Positions 1 through 11,188 of a stretch of 64,000 nt of DNA are shown in pieces. This stretch comes from Panonychus citri (taxonomy: Eukaryota; Arthropoda; Arachnida; Trombidiformes; Tetranychidae): positions 1-64,000 of the forward strand of contig NW_026515473.1 in NCBI RefSeq assembly GCF_014898815.1, given 5' to 3'. A program made the position numbers and the translations under genes. Under the pieces are notes generated by a model. The model did no database searches, had not been told where the DNA came from, and worked only from the letters and a program-made list of their open reading frames with translations. Each line of letters opens with the position of its first letter. The stretch's first letter is position 1.

Positions 1-212
1 ATCAAACGAAGATACTTAACTCGATTAAATTTCAGCGTAATTAAATCGGACCATCTTGAACAAACTTAAGAATCAAGGGAAATTAAATGAGCTTTCAAAT
101 TTTATCACCTTAACGGAATCTTACCTTTAGACAATTGAACCAAATCTTTGACCCCATGGACATTTTCGAAGATCTTCCAAAGACAATTATCGGGCAAATC
201 GTTAAATGACAT
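1..212 (-). CDS. F-box/LRR protein, 5' part only (window edge)
   Basis: Exon 1 (125-212) starts with ATG at 212 and encodes MSFNDLPDNCLWKIFENV, the family F-box start. It ends in a GT donor after 88 nt, as in every sibling. Exon 2 begins at 64 after a CTTAAG acceptor and encodes the second half of the F-box (VCSRWSDLITLKFNRVKY-like) up to the window edge. The rest of the gene lies to the left of the window. No stop or frameshift is seen in the visible part. The family role is a substrate adaptor of an SCF ubiquitin ligase binding Skp1 through the F-box; this is inferred from homology. Confidence 0.75.
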
Positions 213-264
213 GATTATGATTCCACTAATTAATCGCTTAAAAACTTGAATGAATGCTGAAGCA

Positions 265-740
265 CTAATTTGAAATTTCGGTTGAAGAGTCAAAAAACAG
301 CTGATAAATGAACATATAAGAACGAGCGCTTTCTATGAATGAGATAAAAAGAGTATTTTGTACGCGTTTGAACTGCAACCTAGTATAATTCTTGGAAATT
401 CTATGGAACAACTGAGAGATAACCGAGAGAATCAAAGAACCCGATAAATCAAAATATGGAAATGTTCTCGAAGTTTCATTTAATTTCGCAACTTGGTTTT
501 TTATTAGCGATGTGATACTCCCATGGAGCATGAATCTTTAAGATTGTAACATCAATTCCCTCTATGATCTGAACAGGGTTCAAAAGGTTGAGCTTTTAAT
601 TAAACTATCCAAAATTTCACTATATTTGTCAAATTCTGCACGAGAAAATTTAGTAACTTTGTTACCTATTATATCAATTCGATACTCTCCAAGATGTGGT
701 AACGATTCCAATAAATATCAAAATTCTTTTGGACTATTCA
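265..740 (-). pseudogene. Anoctamin gene fragments, decayed
   Basis: Two pieces of the anoctamin gene found intact at 13.8-16.7 kb lie side by side. About 400-475 matches the transmembrane stretch FPYLVLSGSLVLFFIS (here FPYFDLSGSLILSVIS). About 505-720 matches the N-terminal dimerisation region (RRIDF...KATQLFRE and the APWEVLSRY stretch). The part between them in the intact gene is missing and the frame is broken. It sits just upstream of the partial F-box gene at 1-212. A similar relic lies at 10.76-10.99 kb with matching flanks (590-830 resembles 10880-11100). Confidence 0.7.
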
Positions 741-835
741 CGATCTTACCTCATTATTATTGGCTCAATTGAAACTTAGCAGAATTTTAGAGATTTTCTC
801 ATGAAAATTATCAGTTGATTATGTTCAAATCAACT

Positions 836-2305
836 TTATTCATCAATCAAATGCGGAAGTGAGTCCCAAGTTTTAAAAAAACAATGTTTCATGAAATCAA
901 ATCCGTAAACAATCAATTCTTGAGGAGTGTTCAACTTGGGCCATTCGATTGGTTCCTCTTCACAATCGTAATAGATTTTAATTGATCGTTTGGATTTAGC
1001 ACAATATTTAGCCAAGAAATCAGCTGATCTTTGAGTGATATTCTCACATTTTCTGAAGTCCAACAGTTTTATTTTTGGTAATAATTTCACCAATTCTTCC
1101 ACATGATTGTCTTCAATCAAGTACCAGCCTCTAATCGCAAAATGATGTAAATTCGGGAATTTCGCCAAAATTTTTCGTAATGAGGACCATGTAAGATGGT
1201 GAGACTTTAAATGGAGAAATGAAAGAAAATATTAATGATAATCTAATAGGAATTTATTAATCAATGACTCACATGGACGATAACCAAGTCTCTTAGATTG
1301 AAATTCTTTATGGACTCATTTACGGTATCCTTCGTATAACCACCATTATCAGAATAATAGAGGAAAGCACTTTGTAAATTCGGACAAGAATCCATAAAGT
1401 ACAATCCGATCAATCTATTCACCCAAGAACTCGGAGTAAATTCGAGGATCTTTAAATCGAGCAATTTTGGCCCATTGTAAGGTTTTGCTGAATCTTTAAC
1501 AAACAAAAAGAAATTAAAACTTTGTGCATTAAGTCGTAGTAAACATACCATAATAGAGGGTTAAGCTAAGTCGTTTCAAACTCGGAAAGTATTCGACATA
1601 TTGATAAAATTCAGACATGTAAATTTGCTTTAAGCGAATTTGTTTCAACTGATTAGGCCGAAAGACTTTTTTAAATTCGAATTTGAAATCTGATGAAATC
1701 ATTTCGATATTTTCCAAGTTATATCTGTTCTCGACAGGTTCATAAAGTCCAATTAATCCTTTGATTTTAGGATGTTCGTTAATCAACCTTCTAAAATCAT
1801 ATGATTCAAGACGGAGAAAAACATCCTTTGGAACTTCCATAATCTATACAAAAAACATTCGAAAGATATTTCATTAAAAACGAACTTATTATCGATAGGA
1901 AAAATGCAAATACCCTTAGATTGGGAAACAAATCTCTTAAATTGTGACTTTTCAAAGTTTCTCTAGTATTTTTCCAAAGTTTGTCATTCTCAATGTAGTC
2001 ACCGTCTCTTTGGCGTTCTAAAATTAGAAACAATCAATTTAAGAATTAGTCAAAATAAAGGCTTAATCAGGTGGAGGTTTACTTACTATCCATTAATTGA
2101 AGATATTTGACTTTGCTGAATTTCAGCAAAACGACCAAGAACCATCTTGGAGAGACTAAGAGATCAATAGAAAATAAATTTGGAACATTTCAACTTAAAA
2201 CTGCATTTTGATCTTACCTTTGGACAATCGGATCAACTCATCGAATCCATTAAAATGGTCAAATATCATAAAAAGACACTCGTTTGGTAGATTGTTAATC
2301 GACAT
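836..2305 (-). CDS. F-box/LRR protein, six exons, intact
   Basis: Exons in coding order: 2305-2218 (88 nt), 2155-2087 (69), 2017-1914 (104), 1843-1549 (295), 1493-1273 (221), 1204-836 (369). All have GT..AG introns. The sum is 1146 nt, giving a 381-residue protein with no stop. Residues 1-50 form the F-box (MSINNLPNECLFMIFDHF). Exon 3 ends in HNLRDLFPNLR. Exon 4 has the family block FRPNQLKQIRL and YFPSLKRLSL. Exon 6 has a cysteine-type leucine-rich repeat (KIKLLDFRKCENITQRSADFLAKYC) and the tail FMKHCFFKTWDSLPHLIDE. Expected role: SCF substrate adaptor, cytosolic or nuclear, substrate unknown. Closest sibling in the window is the gene at 11189-12748. Confidence 0.88.
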
Positions 2306-2384
2306 AACTCACTTGTCAGTTGAAATCAATTTAAGGAAATAATTTAAAATTTCAATTCAAAATTGGATTTTGTAAGCCGTTTCC

Positions 2385-2500
2385 CTCCAAAAACTTTTTA
2401 CTACTAAAAAGTTTTCGTTAAAACCAGCTGATAGTTTCTGGTGCTTTATGGCTCCATTAGTAGGGAAGATTTACTTCCAAAGCGCTCGTTTTGAGTGTGA
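2385..2500 (-). promoter_or_regulatory. Conserved upstream module of F-box genes (CAGCTG / AGCGC)
   Basis: About 80-200 bp upstream of the ATG at 2305 lies a block with a palindromic CAGCTG and an AGCGCT core. The same two words, with GTTTCCCTC-type and GGAAAG words between or beside them, recur upstream of the genes starting at 4593 (4645-4730), 10181 (10232-10325), 12748 (12815-12930), 19650 (19740-19810) and, in the other orientation, 5963 (5768-5832), 37649 (37448-37525) and 49.0 kb. Conservation beyond the coding exons suggests core promoter or 5' UTR function. This is inference; it could simply be duplicated flank. Confidence 0.4.
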
Positions 2501-2561
2501 TTTACCGAATTCCAGAATAAAGGTATTTTGTTATTGAGGTTTCAATGTTGTTTGTTGAAAA

Positions 2562-2760
2562 TCAATAGTATGTTATATTTGGTTGAGAAAATTTTGAAGA
2601 TAATTTTGTTAAACAGAACCTGTTTAATAGTTTTCTCATTGTTTCTTGATTAATGATAAATTCATTAGTTAGATAAGTGTTTTGTCTGATTCTTTGATTT
2701 AATTTCTTAGGAACATCCGGAATAATCCATTCGAGGAAAGTATTAAAAATCAATAACTGT
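2562..2760 (-). pseudogene. Anoctamin last-exon fragment
   Basis: Residues FLEWIIPDVPKKLNQRIRQN and the following TYLTNEFIINQETMR are nearly identical to the C-terminus of the intact anoctamin at 13830. The downstream part is scrambled and nothing upstream of IFNTFLEW is anoctamin. So only ~55 codons of the final exon survive. The fragment lies in the 5' flank of the F-box gene at 836-2305, the same position relative to the F-box gene as the decayed C-terminal piece at 13.05-13.18 kb. Confidence 0.75.
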
Positions 2761-2989
2761 GAGCTTATTGAAATCTCTTGAAGGTTAAAGAACTAAATGG
2801 TTAAATTATTTGAGTTTAAATTTCGACGCTTGTTTTTCTTTTGGAAGATTTGATAGACTGATCCATTTTCTAATGATTTCAGTCATCAATAAGGACTGGA
2901 CGAAGAATAATAAATGTTACCGAAGTGATATTAAACTTTGGGTTATATTTCATAATAGCATATTTATTAATATTGTATAATAGGAGTTT

Positions 2990-3035
2990 CGATTTTTATT
3001 CATCCATGAGAATTGGAAGAGAACTGAAATATGAA
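2990..3035 (-). pseudogene. Tail of an F-box exon 6, relic
   Basis: The stretch TTTTTATTCATCCATGAG followed by GAATTGGAAGAGAACTG matches the end of exon 6 (stop and LIDE tail region) of the family. It lacks everything upstream. A slightly longer version of the same relic lies at 10.40-10.66 kb, and the flanks to its right (to 3100) also match 11110-11190. It appears to be left from an older duplication. Confidence 0.4.
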
Positions 3036-3104
3036 TAAATGAGACAATTATTAACTACATGTAATTGAATAAAACGACTCAATTATATGGGTCATTTTGC
3101 AACT

Positions 3105-4593
3105 TTATTCATCAAGCAAATGCGGAAGTGAGTTCCAAGTTTTATAAAAACAATGTTTCATGAAATCGAATCCATAACAAATTCGATCGCCACCATAAAC
3201 CAATTGAGGCCATTCGATTGGTTCCTCTTCACAATCATAATAGATTTTAATTGATCGATTGGATTTCTCGCAATATTTGGACAGAATATCAGCTGATTTT
3301 TGAGTCACTTCGTCACAACTCCTCAAGTCGATCAGTTTTATTTTAGGTAATAGTTTCACCAATTCTTCCACATGACTGTCGTCAATATTTTCATTGTTTC
3401 TGATTCCAAGATGATGTAAATTCGGAAATTTCAACAAAATTTTTCGTAATAATGACCATTTAAGATGACCAGCCTTTGGATAATAAGAAACACAAAAAAC
3501 AGTTAATCAAGTGCAATTCTTTTTCACAATTTCATCATCAATTTTTCACTTAGCGACTTACCTGTTCGATAACTAAATCTCTTAAATTGAAATTTTTTAT
3601 CGAATCGTTAACAGAAGCATCCTTACCATGAATAAAAAGTAAGAATGCACTTTCTAGATTTGGACAGGAATCCATAAAGGGAAATATAGAAAACTCATCA
3701 TAAGAATATGTCACAACCTCTACTTCAAGTATCTTTAAAGCAGTCAAATTCGGGCCATCGTATTTTTTAATGTCTATTTCGAAGTTAGAAAAATTAGATC
3801 ATACATTTCACAAATCAATTCTTTTTAACATACCATTACGAAGTGGTAAGTTGAGCCGCTTTAAATTCGGAAAGTATTCGATAACTTGTGATAGTTCAGA
3901 GTAGTCTAAAACTTTGTCGAAGCGAATTTGTTTCAATTGATCAGGTCGAAAGATTTTTTTGAATTCGAATTTGAAATCTGATGAAATCATTTCGATATTT
4001 TCCAAGTTATATCCGTACTCAACAGGATCATAAAGTCCAATTAATCCTTTGATTTTAGGATGTTCGTTAATTAACCTTCTAAAATCATATGACTCAAGGG
4101 AAACAAAAAAATGCAACGGAACTTCAACAATCTATATAAAGAAAAATTCGATAGATTTAAAAACTAAATATTTTTCTGATGGAAAGACGCAATTTATCAA
4201 TTACCTTCAGATTGGGAAACAAATCCCTTAAATTGTGACTCTTCAAAGTTTCTGTAGTATTTTTCCAAAGTTTGTCATTGTCAATATAGTCCAGGTCACT
4301 TCTGTATCCTAAGATTAAAGCAATCAAATGAAGAGTCAGTCAAAATCAAGAATCAATCAGTTGAAGGTTTACTTACTTCCAATCAATTGAAGATATTTAA
4401 CTTTGCTAAACTTAAGCAAAACGACCAACAACCATCTCGGGGAGACTAAGAAATCAATAGAAATCAAATTTTAACAAATTTCAAATTTCGATAATTTGAA
4501 CTTACCTTTGGACAATCGGATCAACTCTTCGAATCCATTGAAATGGTCCAAAATCATATAGAGACACTCGTTTGGTAGTTTGTTAATTGACAT
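3105..4593 (-). CDS. F-box/LRR protein, six exons, intact
   Basis: Exons: 4593-4506 (88 nt), 4445-4377 (69), 4308-4205 (104), 4131-3834 (298), 3773-3562 (212), 3473-3105 (369). The sum is 1140 nt, 379 residues, all splice sites GT..AG and the frame open. The F-box starts MSINKLPNECLYMILDHF. Exon 4 encodes NEHPKIKGLIGLYDPVE and FRPDQLKQIRFDKVLD. Exon 6 encodes an LRR with SCDEVTQKSADILSKYCEKS and the tail FMKHCFYKTWNSLPHLLDE. It is most like the gene at 8699-10181, with which it shares the short exon 5 (212 nt) and exon 4 length. Predicted SCF adaptor. Confidence 0.88.
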
Positions 4594-5077
4594 AATTCAC
4601 TTGAGATCAATTTAAAAAGGTAAACAAAATTTAAAGTTTAAATCGGTTCCCTCTAAAAACCAGCTGATAGTTTCTAATGCTTTAAGCCTCCGTTGACGGG
4701 AAAGGATAACTTTAATGGCGCTTATTTTGAGATTAATTTTGTTAGTGGAATATTCAAAATTTAGAATACAAAGCTTTGAATTTGGCGTTGCTCGATAATG
4801 GAAAGAATAAATTTAATTGAACAAAATTTCGATGTGCTTTCATTTGAAAACAAAACAATACTGGCCATTCCTTAATCACCAATTCGTGATCTATGGTTTT
4901 ATCAACATGCTTGTCGTCTATTTCATGATGCTGATGATTGATTCGATAAACTTGGTCCACTATAAATCGTAAAAAGATGTTAATCATATGATACAATTGG
5001 AAAATACGGTACAATAAAAACATTATAACACGTAACACCATTTACTTTACGTAAGACTAATTCAAGTTGAATCTCAC

Positions 5078-5182
5078 CTTCATTGAGTTCTATGTTAAGT
5101 CGCTTCAAATTCGGAAAATATTCAATAAATATGGTAAAATAATTCTTATCAAAATTGCAGCAGTAAACTTGTTTTAACTGTC
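5078..5182 (-). pseudogene. F-box exon 4 fragment
   Basis: On the minus strand this reads QLKQVYCC...IEYFPNLKRLNIELNE followed by a GTGAG donor, the end of exon 4. No other exon of the gene is present around it. The sequence IEYFPNLKRLNIELNE is closest to the plus-strand gene at 31049-32496. The relic is therefore from a different subfamily than its minus-strand neighbours. A long open frame next to it (4754-5041) has no recognisable family residues and is not called. Confidence 0.6.
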
Positions 5183-5342
5183 AACTTCAATTATCATTAT
5201 AAGCAACTTTGCCTTCTAATTGAAAAATTGGAAATCAAAAATTAAAATTGTAGATGGATCAAGTGGAAATCAACTTACTAGTCATCAAATGAAGTTATTT
5301 TACTCAATTAAATTATAAATTAATTGTTTTCTAATTTTAATC

Positions 5343-5345
<3 letters not shown>

Positions 5346-5385
<40 letters not shown>
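5346..5385. repeat. (CT)n microsatellite, ~20 units
   Basis: About 40 bp of uninterrupted CT dinucleotide, read directly. It lies in non-coding sequence between an F-box relic and an anoctamin relic. Confidence 0.97.
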
Positions 5386-5387
<2 letters not shown>

Positions 5388-5574
5388 ATTAATTATAACG
5401 AACGTGAAACATAAACGCACTTATTTGCCGAACTTATGTAAATTGCTAAAACTTCAACGATTGTCAATAACTATATCATTTTAAGATCTATAAATTCAAT
5501 TTCACAATGTTATTCATTATATTATTATGATATATTATCTAGTTGAGAAATAAGTCACGTCAAGGCAAGTCACG

Positions 5575-5725
5575 AAAAAGGTCAATCGGATACTTCGTCC
5601 CTTGGAATCATTAAAACGATGGTGTCTATCAATCTTCCAATCTTCTTTATGGGGGTAAATCATCTATGGACCATAAAGATCCTCATCAAATGTGATTCTA
5701 CTCCCAATGCCTCCAATTGATCCAA
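5575..5725 (+). pseudogene. Anoctamin internal fragment, opposite orientation
   Basis: On the plus strand, GGTAAATCATCTATGGACC and the CATAAAGATCCTCATCAAATG that follows match the anoctamin codons for GKLTMDHKDTPRMELYSK. The upstream TTCGTCCCTTGGAATCATT matches SCLGIDKMM. A TGA and indels interrupt the frame. It lies directly upstream of the plus-strand F-box gene at 5963. Anoctamin relic and F-box gene therefore share an orientation here, as they do elsewhere in the cluster. Confidence 0.65.
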
Positions 5726-5962
5726 GTTTACCATCACTCGAAGAATACATACTAACTTTTATTCAATTCGAAAAGTTTTCCTCAACTAAACTATTCAAAA
5801 GAAGCGCTTTGACACTGAGCCTTTCAGCTGGAAACGGCTGCGAATAAGACAAAAGCTAAGAATTTGTTGAAAAAAATTGACGATATCAAATCGTTTCTGT
5901 TTCTAAATTGTTCCAAAACTGTTAATTTAAATTTGATTCCATCGGTTCAGTAAATTTCGATT

Positions 5963-7392
5963 ATGTTCATAAACGATTTACCTAATGATTGTCTTTGGAT
6001 GATCTTCGACAGCTTCTTTAATCTAGAAGAATTAATCAAATTGTCTAAAGGTAAAATTTAAATATTCTGCTGTAGCAATAACATAATTTGTAATTCTATT
6101 TGATTTTAAAGTTTGTTCTAGATGGTCCAACTTAATTTCTGTAAGATTTTCCCGAGTTAAATATCTACTTAACGGTGAGTAAATTTCCATCTACGTGTAA
6201 TTGTTAATTTGTTTTGATCAATTTTTCCATGGACCTGAAGAAAACACTATCGATCATATTGATTATACCAAGTTATGGATAAGAGATCCAGAGACGATCG
6301 GTAACCATAATTTACGAGAATTGTTACCAAACCTCAGGGTAAATATAAAATTTCAGTTGTCTATTCGATATTTGTTCGTGTTTTTTTTGTATCGATTAGA
6401 TTCTCGACATCTCTGCTGATTTTTATGGACGTGGAGAAAAACTTGAAGATTTCAGTCAATTGATTAACAATAATACGAAAATAAAAGGATTGATTGGACT
6501 GGATTTTGTTAATTATCATAATCTCAACTTGGAAAATATCGAGATGTTTGCAATGGATATGTTCAATTATACAAAAGTCTTTCGACCTGATCAATTGAAA
6601 CAAATTCATTTTTCTGAATTCTATATGCAATATCTTTTTGAAATAATTGAATACTTTCCAAATTTAAAGCGACTCAACATCTCAATGTTTGATGGTAAGT
6701 TATTGCGATTCGATTCATGTTCACGATTAATGAAAAAATAATTATTAAAGGTGAGGAAATTCGTTACAATGGTCCGGAAATGTCCAATCTCAAGATCCTT
6801 GAATCTTATACATTCGAAGGGCATGATAATTGTAGTGCTTTTCATTTGATGGACTTTTGTCCATCTTTGGAAAGCGCTTTCATGAAAAATTTTCCAGAGG
6901 ATGATTTTATTGATCTGTCCTTGAAGAACTACAATCTCAGAGATTTGGTTATCGAAATGGTGAGTAGCAAATTAAAGATTCGCCTTAAATAATTAGTAAT
7001 TTTCTGTTCTTCTCAAGCCAACTCAAGAAGATATGAATTGGTCATTCTTGCGAGATCTACTGTCCAAATATCCAAATCTACATAACCTTGCGATCAGAAT
7101 GAGCGATGAGATTGAGGATTGTCATGTTGAAGAATTGGTGGAGATTTTGCCAGAAGTAAAACTGTTGGACTTCAGAAAATGTGAGAACATCACTCAAAGA
7201 TCAGCTGATTTCTTGGCTAAATATTGTGCTAAATCCAAACGATCAATTAAAATCTATTACGATTGTGAAAAGGAACCAATTGACTGGCCTAAATACGACA
7301 CTCCTCGAGAATCAATTGTCCACGGACTCGATTTCATGAAACATTGTTTTTATAAGAGTTTTTCCAATCTTCCATTTCTAATTGATGAATAA
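5963..7392 (+). CDS. F-box/LRR protein, six exons, intact
   Basis: Exons: 5963-6050 (88 nt), 6112-6174 (63), 6241-6338 (98), 6400-6694 (295), 6751-6959 (209), 7018-7392 (375). The sum is 1128 nt, 375 residues, with an open frame through all joins. The F-box begins MFINDLPNDCLWMIFDSF and continues VCSRWSNLISVRFSRVKYLLN in exon 2. Exon 4 carries FRPDQLKQIHFSEFY and EYFPNLKRLNIS. Exon 6 carries LPEVKLLDFRKCENITQRSADFLAKYC and ends FMKHCFYKSFSNLPFLIDE. An AATAAA follows at about 7417. It is the only plus-strand copy in the left cluster and has the 63/98-nt exon 2/3 form typical of the right-hand cluster. Predicted SCF substrate adaptor. Confidence 0.9.
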
Positions 7393-7399
7393 AATCACC

Positions 7400-7825
7400 T
7401 AAATTTTATTGTATCAATAAATATTCTTCCATGAATGTTGAATATTGTCTCGAAAATTTCAGTCGAATAAATTATCATTAAAACTATAGTCTCATAATGA
7501 GAGAATTTCAGTTTATCAACCTGTCGTTTTTCCATAATTTTATCGAAGAAAATTAACTAAGCATTTGAAGGAAGCTTCCACGTGTTCAATCAGACTTGGT
7601 GAATTATTGGAGTTCATTATCTTTTATTGCCAGTGTAAACCCTGAAACGAGGGAATCATAATGAAATTATAAGTCATTCAAATTCCCATTTTTGCTCCTT
7701 TCTCTTCATCGTATTTTCATAAAAATCTGATCGAAGCCTGAAATGAGAAAAAGACTTACGGAAAATAGACGAACCCTCTATCACAAAGATAAAAGATCAT
7801 TAGAAATGAACTTGATCTAAGGCAC
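7400..7825. other. Intergenic, no gene seen
   Basis: After the AATAAA of the F-box gene there is about 400 bp of AT-rich sequence with no open frame or family match that I can recognise. Confidence 0.6.
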
Positions 7826-7829
7826 AGTT

Positions 7830-8195
7830 ACCTTGATATTTGGAAACAATTCTCTTAAATTGTAATGTTGCAAACTTGTTCCATAGGTTATTATCGATCC
7901 AATCAATTGTACCTTAGAATTGTGAAAAGAGAACGAATTAGTTAAAAGCGAAATCAATTAGATGAAAATTAATTTACTACAGTATCTCTCGATTGCAAAT
8001 ATTCAACTTTGCTGAACTTGGACAGAATTAAATCGGACCATCTTGAACAAACTTTGGAATAAAACTAAATAAATAAGCATTCAAACTTAATCGTAACTGA
8101 ATATTACCTTAAGAAGATTGAATCAATTCTTTGAGTTCATGGAAATTCTCAAAGGTCTTTCAAAGACAGTTATCAGGTAAATCGTTTAATGACAT
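7830..8195 (-). pseudogene. F-box gene relic, exons 1-3 only
   Basis: Minus-strand exon 1 (8195 to 8107) reads MSLNDLPDNCL and then a stop codon, where intact siblings have W. A second stop lies near the donor. Exon 2 (about 8058-7985) and exon 3 (about 7912-7830, ending FPNI) follow in the right order with recognisable splice sites. Exons 4-6 are absent. The closest intact sibling is the partial gene at 1-212. Clearly dead. Confidence 0.75.
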
Positions 8196-8233
8196 AATTG
8201 ATTTGTAAACTTAAAGAAATAACGATAACTTGT

Positions 8234-8280
8234 CATTGAATTTCAATGACATTAATGATTAATGTCATTAATCATTAATG
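8234..8280. repeat. Two adjacent perfect short palindromes
   Basis: CATTGAATTTCAATG (8234-8248) and then a 31-bp inverted repeat with 15-bp arms CATTAATGATTAATG and CATTAATCATTAATG around one base (8250-8280). It lies in the 5' flank of the dead F-box copy. Confidence 0.85.
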
Positions 8281-8698
8281 AACAAAATTCGTTTCCCTCG
8301 GAAAGAACAGCCGATTGACTATCGAGTCCAAGCGCTCGAAGTATTCATAACATGAGTTTTCGCAATGATAAATTTGCATACAAAAATTGGGAATAAAAAT
8401 GAACTTTCGTCTTTCGCCTCGAAACATCATAGATGATCAATCTAAAATTTTATTCATCAATTAAGATAGAAAGATAATCAATCTTTAAACATTATCGAAA
8501 CTTAGGAAAACATTATCAAGTAAATTGTTTATTATCGATGAAGTAAATTGATTTATTTAAACAAAATAAATAAAGAATTTTAACCATCAATATACATTTA
8601 ATTCAAATGATTATTTTATTGATTCGTCTTAGAAACTTTTAGTTTCACTTTTTTTTCAATTTTAGTAAACTCATAATCAGAATTATACAAAAGTTTGA

Positions 8699-10181
8699 TT
8701 AATCTTCATCGAGCAAGTCCGGAAGAATGGACCAAGATTTAAAGAAACAATTTTTCATAAAATCGAATCCGGTGCAGATCTTCTCATAACGAAATGTCGA
8801 TTTAGCCAATCTATTTGTTAATCTATCACAATCATAATAGATTTTAATTGATCGATTGGATTCCTCGCAAACTTTGGAAAGAAAATCAGCTGATTTTTGA
8901 GTCACTCTGTGACATCTCCTCAAGTCGATCAGTTTTATTTTTGGTAATAGTTTCACCAATTCTTCCACATGACTGTCGTCAATATTTTCATTGTTTCTGA
9001 TTCCAAGATGATGTAAATTCGGAAATTTTGACAAAATTTTTCGTAATGATGGCCATTTAAGATGATGAGCCTTTGTATAATAAGAAACACAAAAAAAGTT
9101 AATCAAGTGCTAATTTTTCACTCAGCGACTTACCTGTTCGATAACTAAATCTCTCAAATTGAAATTCTTTATCGAATCGTTAACAGAAGCATCCTTACCA
9201 TGAATAAAATGGAAGAATACACTTTCCAGATTTGGACAGGAATCCATAAAGCGAAATACAGAAAACTCATCATAAGAATGTGTTACAACTTCAACTTCAA
9301 GTATCTTTAAAGCAGCCAAATTTGGGCCATCGTATTTATTTACGTCTATTTCGAAGTTAGAAAAATTTTGTCACCGATTTCACAAATCAATTCTTTTTAA
9401 CATACCATAACGAAGTGGTAAGTTGAGCCGCTTTAAATTCGGAAAGTATTCGATAACTTGTGATAGTTCAGTGTAGTCTAAAAGTTTGTTGAAGCGAATT
9501 TGTTTCAATTGATCAGGTCGAAAGATTTCTTTGAATTCGCACTTGCAATCAAACGAAACCATTTCGATATTTTTCAAGTTATATCTGTTCTCAACAGGTT
9601 GATAAAGTCTAATCAATCCTTTGATTTTTGGATGTTCGTGAATCAACCTTCTAAAATCATACGATTCAAGACAAAGAAAAACACTCTCAGGAACTTCCAT
9701 AATCTATATGAAGAAAAATTCGATCGATAGAATTAGAAATCTAATATTTTTCTGTTGGAAAAACGCTAGTCATCAATTACCTTTAGATTCGGAAACAAAT
9801 CTTTCAAATTGTGACTTTTCAAAGTTTCTGAAGTATTTTTCCAAAGTTTGTTATTCTCAATGAAGTCCTGGCCTCTATTGTACACTAAAATTGGAAGCAA
9901 TCAAATCAAGAATCATTCGAAATCAAGAAACAATTAGAATCTACTTACTTCCAATCAATTGAAGATATTTAACTTTACTGAACTTCAGCAAAACGACCGA
10001 GAACCATCTCGGAGAGACTAAGAAATTAATAGAAATCAAATTTTAGAAATTAAAAGTTTAACAAATGCAAAATCTCGATAATTTCGATCTCACCTTTGGA
10101 CAATCGGATCAACTCTTCGAATCCATTGAAATGGTCCAAAATCATATAGAGACACTCGTTTGGTAGTTTGTTAATTGACAT
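8699..10181 (-). CDS. F-box/LRR protein, six exons, intact
   Basis: Exons: 10181-10094 (88 nt), 10017-9949 (69), 9884-9781 (104), 9703-9406 (298), 9345-9134 (212), 9070-8699 (372). The sum is 1143 nt, 380 residues, open throughout. Exon 4 has HEHPKIKGLIRLYQPVE and FRPDQLKQIRFNKLLD. Exon 6 has ENIDDSHVEELVKLLPKIKL and a diverged tail (TGFDFMKNCFFKSWSILPDLLDED). That tail has lost the usual EEEPIEWP motif and reads DRLTNRLAKS instead. It ends one residue later than its siblings. Closest relative is the gene at 3105-4593. Predicted SCF adaptor. Confidence 0.87.
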
Positions 10182-10398
10182 AATTCACTTGAAAACGTCA
10201 AGTTGAAGAGATGAACAAAAGTCTAATTGGTTGAACCAGTTCCTTCAAAGAACCAGCTGATAGTTTCTTGTGCTTTATGCTTCCATTGACAGGAAAGGGT
10301 AACTTTAATAGCGCTCGTTTTGATCAACAATAAGGACGAAAGAGTTATGTAGCCATAACTAATGTTAAACTTTGTGTATTATTAATGTTTGTTTCCAT

Positions 10399-10660
10399 TT
10401 TTATTCATCGATGAGAACTGGAAGACAGTTGATAGATTCGTAAAATCAATTTTTCATAAAGTCGGATCCATAACAAATCACAATATTTACCAATTCAGGC
10501 CAATCGACAGGTTCGTTTTCACAATTGTAATACATTAGAATTGGTCGATTCGCTTTAACACAATATTTGAACAGAGAATTAGCTGATTTTTGAGTTACGT
10601 TTTTACCGAGGGGCCAGTTGAGTCTCTTCAAATTTGGAAAATAATCAATAAATATGGGAA
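10399..10660 (-). pseudogene. Chimeric F-box relic: exon 4 end fused to exon 6
   Basis: On the minus strand the exon 4 signature (YFPNLKRLNWPLG) runs straight into the exon 6 LRR (KNVTQKSANSLFKYC) with no exon 5 or introns between. It continues to YGSDFMKN, then a stop, then the remains of the LIDE tail at 10403. The missing middle is an internal deletion joining two exons in frame. The piece is dead for lack of all upstream exons. Confidence 0.7.
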
Positions 10661-10764
10661 AATATTAATAATACTTATCATTGAAAATCAATAACATTAG
10701 TGATTAATCATCAAAAGCACCTGATCAATTAATTTAGCACTTTTTTAAGCACAAAAGGAGCGTT

Positions 10765-10995
10765 TTAAACGCGTTTAGCTGCACTCACGTAATATTCTTG
10801 AAAATTCCATGGAACAATTGAGAGATGAACAAGAGAAAAAAGAACATGAATCATTGATCTTGAGTTTAGCCCTTCATGAAGCAAATTATTTCCGATGATT
10901 TTGTGGCATTTTTTCAGATTTTTCACAAAAAATTGATTAGTTTTGCTAACTAATAATGTAAAATCAATTCGACACTCCAAGATATAACGATTCCA
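10765..10995 (-). pseudogene. Anoctamin N-terminal fragment
   Basis: The reading frame CRIDFTLLVSKTNQFFVKNL and then KKCHKIIGNNLLHEGLN matches the intact anoctamin residues RRIDFIIVNKATQLFREKFD and KCREIFENNLIQEGLH. A following VPWNFQEY matches APWEVLSRY. Only this part of the dimerisation domain is left. It lies between the F-box genes at 8699 and 11189, and its left flank matches 590-830. Confidence 0.75.
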
Positions 10996-11188
10996 ATAAT
11001 TCTTTCGGATTATTTACAATCTTACCTCATAATTATTGGCTCAATTGAAACTTATCAGAATTTTAAAGATTTTCTCATGAAATTATCAGTTGATTATGTT
11101 CAAATCTATAAATTATGAATAAAGGAGACAATTATTAACTACATGTAATTGAAAAAAACGACTCAATTATATGGGTCATTTTGCAACT

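Noticed and set aside
4754..5041. 95-codon minus-strand frame
   Set aside because: No family residues and no splice partners; adjacent exon 4 relic is in a separate context.
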